A stretch of DNA of 64,000 bases from an uncultured Bacteroidales bacterium (GTDB taxonomy: Bacteria; Bacteroidota; Bacteroidia; Bacteroidales; F082), in assembly GCA_900317055.1 (NCBI GenBank), contig ONFF01000019.1, positions 56,734 through 120,733 of the forward strand, written 5' to 3'. Shown piece after piece: positions 43,605 through 52,383 of the stretch (the stretch's first letter is position 1; every line of letters begins with the position of its first letter). Position numbers and translations under genes: made by a program. The notes under the pieces are model-generated. The model saw only the letters and a list, made by a program, of their open reading frames with translations, was not told where the DNA came from and ran no database searches.

Positions 43605-45911
43605 ATGAAAAAAGTCTACTTACTCATCGCAACTCTTTTAGTTTCTCTCGTGGCCCAAGCCCAAACCAATACCACCATCCAACCGCCCCGCCTCAAAGTC
43701 GGTGTGGTCTTAGGCGGTGGTGGTGCCAAGGGCGCATCGCATATCGGCGCACTGAAATACATCGAAGAATTGGGCATCCCCGTTGATTATGTGGCCGGCA
43801 CCAGCATGGGATCCATCATCGGTGGCTTTTATGCCTTAGGCTACTCTCCCGACGAGCTTACCGAACTCATTGCAGGCATGAACTGGTCAGAGTATATCGG
43901 CAACAAGATTGACCGTTCCATGATGTCGGAGGAAATGAGGCAACGAAACAGCACTCTGTTGCTTCAAGTACCTTTCAACACAGAAAGTCTCTTTGACAAC
44001 GACCCTAATTCGAAGTTTATCAGCCAGTTGCCCAGTGCATATGTCAACAACAGTTCACTTATCAACTTATTCAACGACCTTTGTGTCGGTTATCAGGAGG
44101 AAATGGACTTCAACGACCTGCCCATTCCATTTGCCTGCGTGGCCACCGACATGATTACCGGCAAGGAAGTGGTGTTGCGTAGTGGTAGCGTGCCTACTGC
44201 CATGCGTGCCAGTATGGCCATTCCTGGTGTGTTCTCTCCTGTCACGATTGATGACAAAGTACTCGTTGACGGCGGTTTAGTGAACAACTTCCCCGCCGAT
44301 GTGCTTCGTGACATGGGTGCTGATATCATCATTGGTATTGAAGTTACTTCCACTAAGGATGTCACAATCAACGATTTGAAGTCGTTACCCCAAGTGTTTC
44401 TTCGATTGGTCACTAACAGCACAAGTGCAAAGCGAGTGGAAAACCGCAAGTTGTGCGATGTCCATATCATCCCTGACATCAGCGGCTTCGGCATGCTCAG
44501 CTTCACCCCTGATGCCATCGACACACTTGTGGGTAGAGGCTACAAAAAAGCCAGCGAGTACCACGACCAACTCCTGGCCATAAAAAAGGCCGTCGATGCC
44601 TCGGCAGGGCATCCTGTCAGCAAGACGCTTCGTGCGCCTCATGCCAAGAATTTGGACAAAGAGTCCGTACTCATCCGTTCCATCACCTTCAACAATGTGA
44701 GCCCTCGGGAAGGCAATTGGCTAATCCGAAAAGGTGGACTGAAGGTCAATAAAGTGTATTCAGAAGCCGATATCGAAAACGCCGTTAAGATTTATCGTGG
44801 TACAGGCTGCTTCGATGAAATCACTTATCAAATCAAAGAATCCGATTCCATCCACCAGAATGATCAGCTTTCGGATGCCTACGACTTGAATATCAACATG
44901 AAATACTCCAAGCCCCATGTTTTTGGTCTAGGTGTACGCTATGACACTGAGGAAGGAGCTGCTCTGTTGCTTCACATCGGTCTCAACGAGAAGAAATTCA
45001 ACGGCTCAAAGTTGAACGCTAACTTCAAGCTCAGTTACAACCCCAAAATCGACCTCACTTACACTTATTCAAGGTCATCATTGGCCAATTTCAACTTAAG
45101 CTACGGCTACCGCAATGAGCATTTCGGAATAACAGACACGAATGAGAAGAATTTCAACATGAGCTACAAGCAGCAAAAAGTGAGTGCCTATATCTCGCAG
45201 TTTCACTTGCTCAACTTCAGTACAGCTTTCGGTGTGTCCTACACCAGGACCACTTTCGACCTTTCCTCTATGGAGGGACAAAACATTTTGGATAGCATTG
45301 TTTTTGTGAAAAACAATTTGTTGACACCTTTCGTCAACTTGAAATACGACAACCTCGATGATGCCTATTTCGCCAAACGCGGTATTGCCGCACATGTGAA
45401 CGGAAGCTATCACATGGAAACGAAAGAATTTGACAAGAGGTATTTCGACCTGAATTATTCTTTCCAATCCTACATCACTCCGCTAAATGGAAGATTCACT
45501 ATCATTCCCCAAGTGTATGGCCGTTACATATCGGGCTCTCCTTTCGTTTACAACCTTTGGAATGTGTATGGCGGTGAGATAGCGGGGCGTCATTTCGATC
45601 ATCAGCTACCCTTTATAGGCATTACCTCCATTCAGAGTATGACCGATAATATCGCTGTATTGCGTTGCGATGTGCGCTACAACTTCTTCGGAGACCATTA
45701 TCTGACCGCAATGTATAACTTCTTTGCATTTTGGAATATGATACCCAATGCAGAAAGCCTAGGCAGCGTTTTAGGGTTCGATGCGCAAGGCGCAGGCTTG
45801 AAGTATTCCTACAACAGTCCCTTAGGGCCTATCTCACTGACTGCCTATTGGTCGGACATTTACCGCTTATATCATTATGGTGCCTATTTCTCAATCGGCT
45901 ACACATTCTAA
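43605..45911 (+). CDS. Patatin-like phospholipase with POTRA and outer-membrane barrel (PlpD-like)
   Basis: 768 residues. Signal peptide MKKVYLLIATLLVSLVAQAQ. Patatin domain residues about 30-320: oxyanion GGGGAKG, nucleophile Ser in GTSMGS, catalytic Asp in DGGLVNN. Residues about 350-430 look like one POTRA unit (LIRSITFNNVSPREGNWLIRKGGLKVNKVYSEADIENAVK), and the rest is a 16-strand-type BamA/Omp85-like barrel ending in the strand YGAYFSIGYTF. This is the type Vd autotransporter-like architecture: the phospholipase may be carried to the surface or stay facing the periplasm. Widespread in Bacteroidota. Confidence 0.92.
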   Translation: MKKVYLLIATLLVSLVAQAQTNTTIQPPRLKVGVVLGGGGAKGASHIGALKYIEELGIPVDYVAGTSMGSIIGGFYALGYSPDELTELIAGMNWSEYIGNKIDRSMMSEEMRQRNSTLLLQVPFNTESLFDNDPNSKFISQLPSAYVNNSSLINLFNDLCVGYQEEMDFNDLPIPFACVATDMITGKEVVLRSGSVPTAMRASMAIPGVFSPVTIDDKVLVDGGLVNNFPADVLRDMGADIIIGIEVTSTKDVTINDLKSLPQVFLRLVTNSTSAKRVENRKLCDVHIIPDISGFGMLSFTPDAIDTLVGRGYKKASEYHDQLLAIKKAVDASAGHPVSKTLRAPHAKNLDKESVLIRSITFNNVSPREGNWLIRKGGLKVNKVYSEADIENAVKIYRGTGCFDEITYQIKESDSIHQNDQLSDAYDLNINMKYSKPHVFGLGVRYDTEEGAALLLHIGLNEKKFNGSKLNANFKLSYNPKIDLTYTYSRSSLANFNLSYGYRNEHFGITDTNEKNFNMSYKQQKVSAYISQFHLLNFSTAFGVSYTRTTFDLSSMEGQNILDSIVFVKNNLLTPFVNLKYDNLDDAYFAKRGIAAHVNGSYHMETKEFDKRYFDLNYSFQSYITPLNGRFTIIPQVYGRYISGSPFVYNLWNVYGGEIAGRHFDHQLPFIGITSIQSMTDNIAVLRCDVRYNFFGDHYLTAMYNFFAFWNMIPNAESLGSVLGFDAQGAGLKYSYNSPLGPISLTAYWSDIYRLYHYGAYFSIGYTF

Positions 45912-46028
45912 TCAGTTAGGAGTTAGCAGTTGTTTAGTTAGGAGTTATTTGTTAGTAGTTGTTTCAGTTGTCGCTTTGCATCGCGAGGCTGATCCTGCCA
46001 CCAGTGAAGCGTGGTGGAAGCAGTCCAG

Positions 46029-47279
46029 TTACAGTTTTGAGACCTTGTTTTCTTGCATAAAACGGCGAATGTCCTCGGCATGCCGTCCACGGATGATGAC
46101 ATGATGGTTGCCAATGGAATGTTGGAGCAGATAAGGCTTCAAGTTCACATCGAGCGTGATTTGCGTGCGGCAGAAATGGTTGCTGTAAGGTGCCTCTATG
46201 GCTTGTGCCTCGGTGACAAAATAACGGTCCAATTTCGGGCCACCCCATTTAAATAAGGTATAGTCGGTAAGAGGCAACACACCTTGGATGGCCACGCCAA
46301 TGCCCGACTCGAAATGCGAGCGCACCACAGTCTCATCGCACATGGTCAGCGGGATGGTGCAGTGTGCCAACATGGAGGTTTTATCCGTGAGTTGTGACGG
46401 GTTGGCCATAAATGCCACCTCGCCGCACAAACGTTTGGCCAAATACATGCTCATCAGTGTCTGCATATCACCCTCGCAGCCTGCCACGATGCCTTCATCA
46501 TTGAGCAATGCCAAAGCCAAACAACTCGTCGTGCCACAGGCTTTCACAATGTCGAAGCAGCGGATGGTCATGGCATCCAAGCGCTCCTCTTGACAGATGT
46601 GTTTGATAGCGAGATAGGCTTTGGCAGCTTCCAGCATATCGGTATCCGAAGGCTCTTTGACGGCCTTGGCTCGTTTCACCATAGTTTGCGCCACTTCCCC
46701 AGCCTCAGTTTGAGGCACCATCTTGATGCCATCGATGAGGCGTTGTAAATCTATTTCAACGGTTTCGATACCGTATTTTTGGTGGAGATAATCGCGGTCC
46801 ACCCCGCTGGCAATGAGCCAGTCGGAGGGTTGACCGAACAATCCGATTCGGCCCTGTAGAGACGCGGCGCTCCATGTCTCTACAACGGCCGACATAATCT
46901 CATCATTCGTCCCATGCAAAATCTTTCCTTCCACCCCGATATTGCCCAAATAGGTCAATATTTCCAATGCCGCAGCCAAGGAATTGTTGCGTCCATCGGC
47001 AATCATGGTGACGGTTTTTTGGTGCGATGGCCCACACATAGTTTCAACATCGATGGCCGACCAGATGCGTTTGAACAGGTTTTCCACACCACCGGTGGCG
47101 ATCATAAATGCATCGGGTAACGCCTGTAGAGACACACGGCCGTGTGTCTCTACAAATTCGTCACCGATGATTTTGATTTCAGCATAACATTCGTTTTCCA
47201 GCCTTTGGATCAGGTCGGCATATTCGTTTTTGACAAAATCGTCGGTCTGAAACGAGGAACGAAGGATGATTATTTTCAT
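46029..47279 (-). CDS. L-fucose isomerase-like family protein with two in-frame palindrome insertions
   Basis: 416 residues. Similar in layout to the L-fucose/L-arabinose isomerase superfamily: MKIIILRSSFQTDDF at the start, GPSHQKTVTMIADGRN, RCFDIVKACGTTSCLALALLNDEGIVAGCEGDMQTLMSM (sugar- and metal-binding half) and FCRTQITLD near the end. True activity is not certain; related proteins act on deoxy or branched sugars. Two 30-bp palindromes (46855-46884 and 47125-47154) are read in frame as VETWSAASLQ and VETHGRVSLQ, lengthening two surface regions. It could take the fucose released by the GH95 enzyme. Confidence 0.82.
   Translation of the reverse strand: MKIIILRSSFQTDDFVKNEYADLIQRLENECYAEIKIIGDEFVETHGRVSLQALPDAFMIATGGVENLFKRIWSAIDVETMCGPSHQKTVTMIADGRNNSLAAALEILTYLGNIGVEGKILHGTNDEIMSAVVETWSAASLQGRIGLFGQPSDWLIASGVDRDYLHQKYGIETVEIDLQRLIDGIKMVPQTEAGEVAQTMVKRAKAVKEPSDTDMLEAAKAYLAIKHICQEERLDAMTIRCFDIVKACGTTSCLALALLNDEGIVAGCEGDMQTLMSMYLAKRLCGEVAFMANPSQLTDKTSMLAHCTIPLTMCDETVVRSHFESGIGVAIQGVLPLTDYTLFKWGGPKLDRYFVTEAQAIEAPYSNHFCRTQITLDVNLKPYLLQHSIGNHHVIIRGRHAEDIRRFMQENKVSKL
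46855..46884. repeat. TGTAGAGAC...GTCTCTACA palindrome copy 1 (in frame)
   Basis: Arms TGTAGAGAC and (AT)GTCTCTACA around GCGGCGCTCC; imperfect in the centre. Lies inside the fucose-isomerase-like gene and preserves the frame. Confidence 0.9.
47125..47154. repeat. TGTAGAGAC...GTCTCTACA palindrome copy 2 (perfect, in frame)
   Basis: Perfect palindrome: TGTAGAGACACACGG followed by its reverse complement CCGTGTGTCTCTACA. Same gene and same reading frame as copy 1, 240 bp apart. Confidence 0.92.
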
Positions 47280-47294
47280 GGGATATGGAGTACT

Positions 47295-47407
47295 TTATGC
47301 CCTTTGTCCTTATTGCGGGCTTAACCCGCAATCCCTCGTGCTTTTGGATGACGATTCTGCACGAGGGATGGCGGATGTTCCTCCGCCATGAGGACAAGAG
47401 GCATAAG
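47295..47407. repeat. Nested palindrome cluster (cloverleaf-like)
   Basis: Outer arms TTATGCC...TGTCCT (47295-47310) and AGGACA...GGCATAA (47391-47406) enclose three hairpins: ATTGCGGGCTTAACCCGCAAT (47312-47332, 21 bases with a 5-base loop), ATCCCTCGTGC...GCACGAGGGAT (47331-47369) and ATGGCGGA...TCCGCCAT (47368-47389). Fills the gap between the isomerase-like gene and the thioredoxin-like cargo gene. Confidence 0.85.
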
Positions 47408-47422
47408 GGTGTCTTTTTTAGT

Positions 47423-49267
47423 TTAATGTTTCACTACAAATCTCAGCGTTTTCTCATCAGCCTTCACGACATAAACGCCGTTCTCATAGCCCGTCGTGTT
47501 GATGCGGAGTTCGCTACCATTAGCTTCGTATTCATCCACCTTCTGGCCGAGGGCGTTATAGACGCGCACCGTGCCGAGGTTTTCGCCTTTCAAGGTCATG
47601 AAGTCGTTGGCGGGATTGGGGAAGAGGCTGACAGAAGCTGTGTTGTCATTGACGGACCATGGTTCTTCAAGCATCACAACAAAGGAGGCATCGGGCAGGT
47701 TACTTGTTAAGGTGACAATATCAGGCACGATGCTCTTGGCGACGACATTACATACAATACCTAACTCCTTAGATTCGCCTTGAGGAATGGAGATTTCTAT
47801 TGGTTCATAGCAATAAATATCTTCGCCATCTATATTGAAAGCCAGATACTCGTATTCGTCATGAATACTGGTAACTATAGCGTCTTCAGCAGTATTGTTG
47901 TATACGGTAATCCAATTAATTTCATATTGATTGTCAACTATATTCACTGTATCCTCACTGAAAGTCAGCGTTTCTTCAAATGGGCACGCATATTGCTCAT
48001 AACCTTCTGCGTTCATAGCATTAATAATGTATTCCAGCGTAGGCGGATAGATGTCACGAACTGCAAAGGTGTGGTCGGGACGGATGAGCATGATGGTGGG
48101 ATAGTAGCCCACGGGGATGTCTTGTGCAATCTGATTGCCACCGCCGTCGCGGCTGATGGTGGGATACTGCACGCCGAATTGGTCTACCCAAGTTTGGCAT
48201 TCGTTGTCGTGGCCGTTGGGCGAGATTTCCATGAAGAACACATCGTTTTGATTGCAGCCATAGAGGCGGTAGGCCTCGGTCATGTCGGGCATGGGTTGCT
48301 CGCTGTACGGGTCGCCAGTGAGGAAGAAATTGATGAGCACGGCCTGACCTGCGTCGAGGATGTCATAGAGGTGGATTTCGTTGCCGTCGATGTCGGTGGC
48401 GGTGAAGTCGGGCATGATGTCAGAAGGGCCACTCGGCGTAGTTGTAACCGGCTCTTGGACGACCTCACCGAGGTTGCCATCAATGTCGGCAGGCACTGCG
48501 TAGATTACATATTCCGTGTTGGGCGTCAGGTCGCTGAAGGTGTTGGAGATGACTCCCGAGCCAGGCATACCGTGGTTCCAAAGGTATTCGGGGAGGTCGA
48601 GACCTGCAATACCCATCCATTCCTGGATTTCTGCCTCAGTAGCCAAGGTGTAAGCGTATGATGCGCAGTCTTCATTAGGCGTGAAGGTGGCCGTGACCTC
48701 GGTCTCCAGCACTTGGTCAACCGTGATGCTCACCTGCGGGTCGTAGGTCGCGCCATTGCAGTCATGCTGCTGCAGTCCGTGTTGTTCCAAAGCGGTGATG
48801 ACACTTTGGGCGTTGTTGATAGGCCACAAGTCATTGATGACGATGGAACGGTCCGGCGCAATGAGGATAACTGTGGGGAAAGCTCCGATTTGATAGGTGT
48901 TACTGATGCCAGAACCGCCAGCTGCACCGCTGATAGTTGGGTATTCCACACCATAGTTGTTCACCCAATTGAGGCAAGCCGCATCGCTGTCGCGGTCAGA
49001 AATTTCTATGTAAAACACATCGTGCTGGTTGCAACCCATCGCATAATAGGATTCGACGACTTTCGGTGTAGCTATTTGGCAGGGGCCGCAGTTGACGAAG
49101 AAGAAGTCAACAAGCACATATTGTCCACCATCAAGGATATCGAACAAATGGACTTCTGTGCCATGAACATCCGTAGCAGTAAAGTCAACGGCTTGTGTGA
49201 GAGGGCATTGCGCTTTCAGGCCAAAACCAATGGCCAGCGCGAGAATGAAGGTAATAAGTTTTTTCAT
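47423..49267 (-). CDS. Secreted T9SS cargo with two thioredoxin-like domains, the second lacking the Cys pair
   Basis: 614 residues from the ATG at 49265-49267. Signal peptide MKKLITFILALAIGFGLKAQ. First redoxin domain (about 20-165) has the active-site CGPC in VDFFFVNCGPCQIATP. A linker or FN3-like part follows. A second copy (about 265-410; DFTATDIDGNEIHLYDILDAGQ repeats DFTATDVHGTEVHLFDILDGGQ) has GDPYSEQ where the Cys pair should be. Then a beta-rich domain and a type A CTD (LFPNPANDFMTLKG, VRVYNALGQKVDEY) with a different end from the other CTDs here. Extracellular or surface disulphide chemistry or mere binding is possible. Promoter at 49300-49308. Confidence 0.88.
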   Translation of the reverse strand: MKKLITFILALAIGFGLKAQCPLTQAVDFTATDVHGTEVHLFDILDGGQYVLVDFFFVNCGPCQIATPKVVESYYAMGCNQHDVFYIEISDRDSDAACLNWVNNYGVEYPTISGAAGGSGISNTYQIGAFPTVILIAPDRSIVINDLWPINNAQSVITALEQHGLQQHDCNGATYDPQVSITVDQVLETEVTATFTPNEDCASYAYTLATEAEIQEWMGIAGLDLPEYLWNHGMPGSGVISNTFSDLTPNTEYVIYAVPADIDGNLGEVVQEPVTTTPSGPSDIMPDFTATDIDGNEIHLYDILDAGQAVLINFFLTGDPYSEQPMPDMTEAYRLYGCNQNDVFFMEISPNGHDNECQTWVDQFGVQYPTISRDGGGNQIAQDIPVGYYPTIMLIRPDHTFAVRDIYPPTLEYIINAMNAEGYEQYACPFEETLTFSEDTVNIVDNQYEINWITVYNNTAEDAIVTSIHDEYEYLAFNIDGEDIYCYEPIEISIPQGESKELGIVCNVVAKSIVPDIVTLTSNLPDASFVVMLEEPWSVNDNTASVSLFPNPANDFMTLKGENLGTVRVYNALGQKVDEYEANGSELRINTTGYENGVYVVKADEKTLRFVVKH

Positions 49268-49299
49268 AATGAATGGTATTAATTTGTTGTTATTCCGAT

Positions 49300-49308
49300 G
49301 CAAAGATA
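49300..49308 (-). promoter_or_regulatory. -7 promoter element of the thioredoxin-like cargo gene
   Basis: The minus strand reads TATCTTTGC, 32 bases before the ATG at 49267. Confidence 0.65.
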
Positions 49309-49316
49309 AGAATTAA

Positions 49317-49428
49317 TTATGAATGCTGAATGCTGAATGCTGAATGATGCGAAGTGTCAACTCTCAACTATCAACTCTCAACTATCAACTTTCAACTATC
49401 AACTTTCAACTGACTCTAAACTCTCAAC
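49317..49428. repeat. Low-complexity repeats downstream of lptD
   Basis: Tandem gaatgct units (49321-49346), then about eight imperfect units of caactctcaactat/caactttcaactat (49358-49425). Similar strings are at 58748-58810 and, in the other orientation sense, 45912-45970 (gttaggagttagcagttg). Confidence 0.85.
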
Positions 49429-52304
49429 TAATTATCACGATAATCCTTCTTCTTCTCATACTTCAAGTCCTTCAACGCCTGGGCTTTCACATTGATGGTG
49501 AAATTCCAGCTCTTGTAGCTGCCGATAGGAATCCAGTTGAAGCGCATCTCCCAGCAGTGCAGGTCGCGGTAAACGCTGAGGTTGGTATAAGAAAGCTTGT
49601 TGTTGACAAAGTCCCAACCCGTCGAGAAGGTCACCTTCCACTTGGGCGTAATGCTAATATCACCGTTGAGGCCAATGGTATGCACATGGGTGTTAGTAGC
49701 AATGCCCATAAAGGCAGCGTATGCAATTGATGTCGTGTAGGTTAGGTTGTAGCTCACAGAGAGTGACCAAGGCGTGGTCCAGTCAATGTAAGCATTGGGA
49801 TTACCCAAGATTTCGTTCAATTCATCTGGGTCGAAATTGCCTGATTTTCTAGCATTTTCGTTGATTTCGTCACGCAATTCCTGGCTACCTTTCTTGCCTT
49901 GCAGTTTCTTGAGGTCGTTTTGGTTGAAGCTATAATTCAAACTGAAACGCCAAGACGAGCCCGTCTTTCGGAACAACCGCCCATTGTCAGTAATCTCAAA
50001 GCGATTGATGCGACGACCCAACGAGTCGGCGGCGTAGGGATCCCATGAACTGCTATAGTTGATACCTAACTTCTTGAACAATGTGGTGCGCCCACTAATC
50101 GAAATAGGAGAAAAGTTGACCGAGTCCTTGGTCAGGTCGTAATTGCCCGAAATGCTGAACGATTCCAAAATGGGTATTTTTTTCACCCCTGTGATGGTGT
50201 CGGAACTCGACGGCACCTTGATTTCCAAGTTGTTATTAAAATTATAGGTCAACAGCCCTTGTTGCGTTTGCGATGGCGTGCCATAAAGCGCATTACTGAA
50301 CTTATTGTAAACCTGCTCTTTGCCATTGCCGTCGACATATGAACCATATACACCCCATTTCGGGTCGCCGAAGTTGGGACGGTAGGTAAAACCGATGGTT
50401 GGCGTGAAGACATGGCGAATAGCACGGATGGGACCTTGGGCAAAGTTCACCATACCATAGATTTTGGTGGTCAGGTTGGAACTTGCATTGAAGTCCACCA
50501 AATTACGGAAACCATGGATAGTGTCAGTCTGCAGATGTCCTGTCGAGTCACTGTCATTAATCCATTGGCGTTCAATGCGCTTGAAATACATGTAGTCATT
50601 CAATGTCAGCGAATTGGTCCACGAGAAATGCTTAAAGAGTTTAATAGTGGCATTGATGGGCATCCTGTGCGAAATACCCGTCTGCACATGATCGCGAAGC
50701 ATTTCCCTCGCCCAACCACCGAAGTCATCGGAGATGCCATGGAAAAGCACCGTGTCCACATCATTGATGTAAGCTTTCCCATTCAATGTATAGCCCATGC
50801 TCAGGCTTTGGTACCAATGTTTTTTGCCTGCTTTGCCTACATTTTTCAAAGGATAAAATGTGTTGACAGACAAAGTAAGCTCAGGTAAAGAGGCTGTCAC
50901 TTGTCGCGTCAGTGTGTTCTGACTATGGCTTCCATTCAATGTAAGATAGACCTTACCAGCAAAATTCGTCTGGTAGGAAATACTCGAATTGAAAGTGTTG
51001 CTCAGCTGATCGGTGGTGGTTTGGGCGTTGTATTTGTTGAAGTTGGAGCTCACAATGTTGACATTGGCCGAAAAATTGTGCCTCGGATGAGCTTTGGGGT
51101 CTTGCTTGTGGGTCCACTGGATCTTAAAATCAGTGCTTTCCTGATAATCGGCGGCACCTTTCGTACCTATCTTGTTGACGGCAAAGCCCAAAGCCATCGA
51201 GCCATTGAAACGGTAGCGTTTGTTGTAACGGAACGTCGGCTTGATGCCCCATGAACCGCGTGTGTAGATGTCGCCCAAGACCTGCAAGTCGTAATAGTCG
51301 TTGATGGCCCAATAATAGCCACCGTTTTCCAAATAGAAACCTCTATTGGCCGATTCACCGTAGGTGGGTATGATAAGGCCCGACTTCTTGCCTTTCGTGT
51401 TGGGAATGATGGCGAAAGGTAAAGCCAGGGGCAATGGGATGTCGGAAATGGTCAAATAAATCGGACCCGTGACAATCTTATCGTCTGGGATGACCTTGGC
51501 TTTGGTGAACTTGAACTGATAGTGCGGATCCTCCTTGAGGTCACAGGTAGTGTAGCCTCCCGAACGGATGTTGATGGTGTTGTCGTCCATGCGCTTGATG
51601 CGCTCACCATGCAAATAGCCATCGTTCTCTTCAGTCCAAACCTTGGTGATGATACCTTTTTTTGTCTTGAAGTTGTATAGCATTTCCACGGCCTCAAAAG
51701 TGCTTTCCCCTTGTGTAAAGACAGGTCGCCCTTGCAATTTGCCTAACGAATCGGCAACACCGTAAGCACGGCAAGTGCTGGTCTCAAGGTCGAATTCCAG
51801 GCATGCCGCTGTCAAAGTGATGTCATCGTATTTGGCTTCGGCCTGACCGAAATAGTAAATCTTCTTCTTGTTCATGTCGCGGTACGACGAATCCACTGCC
51901 GAGCAAATCACCTTCGTCTCGATGGCCGACTCCGAACGTTTAGGCTCGATACGGCGAGGTTTTGTTTGCTTCAATGTATCGTTCGTCAAAGAATCAACTT
52001 GGAGACTGTCAGTAGAAATTCGTAAAGAATCAAAAGCAGCAATGCTATCCGCTGGAAAAGTCAAAGAGTCGGAGAAGTGTTGGGTAATAGTGTCGGGTTG
52101 AATGGAATCCAAAACCAATGTTATCGTATCGACAATGCGCTCTGGAGCCACCGACACACTATCTACCTTGTTTTGCTCAATATCATACTTATCTTTCTCA
52201 GTATGAGATAATTGTTTACACCCATAAAACAACACGACCATGGCGGTGAGCAAAGAAAAGGCCGCCTTATGAAAATAATTCTTATGTGCCGTGCGTTCTG
52301 TCAA
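49428..52304 (-). CDS. lptD: LptD/OstA-like outer-membrane LPS assembly protein
   Basis: About 958 residues. Places lipopolysaccharide in the outer leaflet. N-terminal LptA/OstA-like repeats (IYYFGQAEAKYDDITLTAACLEFD, VEMLYNFKTKKGIITKV, GERIKRMDDNTINIRSGGYTTCD) precede a large barrel with typical LptD phrases (YWAINDYYDLQVLGDIYTRGSW, RYNKRYRFNGSMALGFAVNK) and an end WNFTINVKAQALKDL. No in-frame ATG lies between the promoter (52342-52350) and the first conserved part; the TTG at 52302-52304 gives a lipoprotein-like N-terminus (HKAAFSLLTAMVVLFYGC). An LptE partner is not in the window. Start uncertain. Confidence 0.9.
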   Translation of the reverse strand: MTERTAHKNYFHKAAFSLLTAMVVLFYGCKQLSHTEKDKYDIEQNKVDSVSVAPERIVDTITLVLDSIQPDTITQHFSDSLTFPADSIAAFDSLRISTDSLQVDSLTNDTLKQTKPRRIEPKRSESAIETKVICSAVDSSYRDMNKKKIYYFGQAEAKYDDITLTAACLEFDLETSTCRAYGVADSLGKLQGRPVFTQGESTFEAVEMLYNFKTKKGIITKVWTEENDGYLHGERIKRMDDNTINIRSGGYTTCDLKEDPHYQFKFTKAKVIPDDKIVTGPIYLTISDIPLPLALPFAIIPNTKGKKSGLIIPTYGESANRGFYLENGGYYWAINDYYDLQVLGDIYTRGSWGIKPTFRYNKRYRFNGSMALGFAVNKIGTKGAADYQESTDFKIQWTHKQDPKAHPRHNFSANVNIVSSNFNKYNAQTTTDQLSNTFNSSISYQTNFAGKVYLTLNGSHSQNTLTRQVTASLPELTLSVNTFYPLKNVGKAGKKHWYQSLSMGYTLNGKAYINDVDTVLFHGISDDFGGWAREMLRDHVQTGISHRMPINATIKLFKHFSWTNSLTLNDYMYFKRIERQWINDSDSTGHLQTDTIHGFRNLVDFNASSNLTTKIYGMVNFAQGPIRAIRHVFTPTIGFTYRPNFGDPKWGVYGSYVDGNGKEQVYNKFSNALYGTPSQTQQGLLTYNFNNNLEIKVPSSSDTITGVKKIPILESFSISGNYDLTKDSVNFSPISISGRTTLFKKLGINYSSSWDPYAADSLGRRINRFEITDNGRLFRKTGSSWRFSLNYSFNQNDLKKLQGKKGSQELRDEINENARKSGNFDPDELNEILGNPNAYIDWTTPWSLSVSYNLTYTTSIAYAAFMGIATNTHVHTIGLNGDISITPKWKVTFSTGWDFVNNKLSYTNLSVYRDLHCWEMRFNWIPIGSYKSWNFTINVKAQALKDLKYEKKKDYRDN

Positions 52305-52341
52305 AGTGAAAACAATTACTTTTGTACGGTAGAAATCCGCT

Positions 52342-52350
52342 GCAAAGATA
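52342..52350 (-). promoter_or_regulatory. -7 promoter element of lptD
   Basis: The minus strand reads TATCTTTGC, 38 bases before the proposed TTG start, in the divergent gap with the amidase gene. Confidence 0.65.
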
Positions 52351-52383
52351 GTTTTTCTTCGCGCATAAATAAACAAACTCAGT

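Noticed and set aside
49344-49428. Tandem caactatcaact repeats as a CRISPR array
   Set aside because: Units are short, contiguous and degenerate with no unique spacers and no cas genes in the window; low-complexity tract instead.
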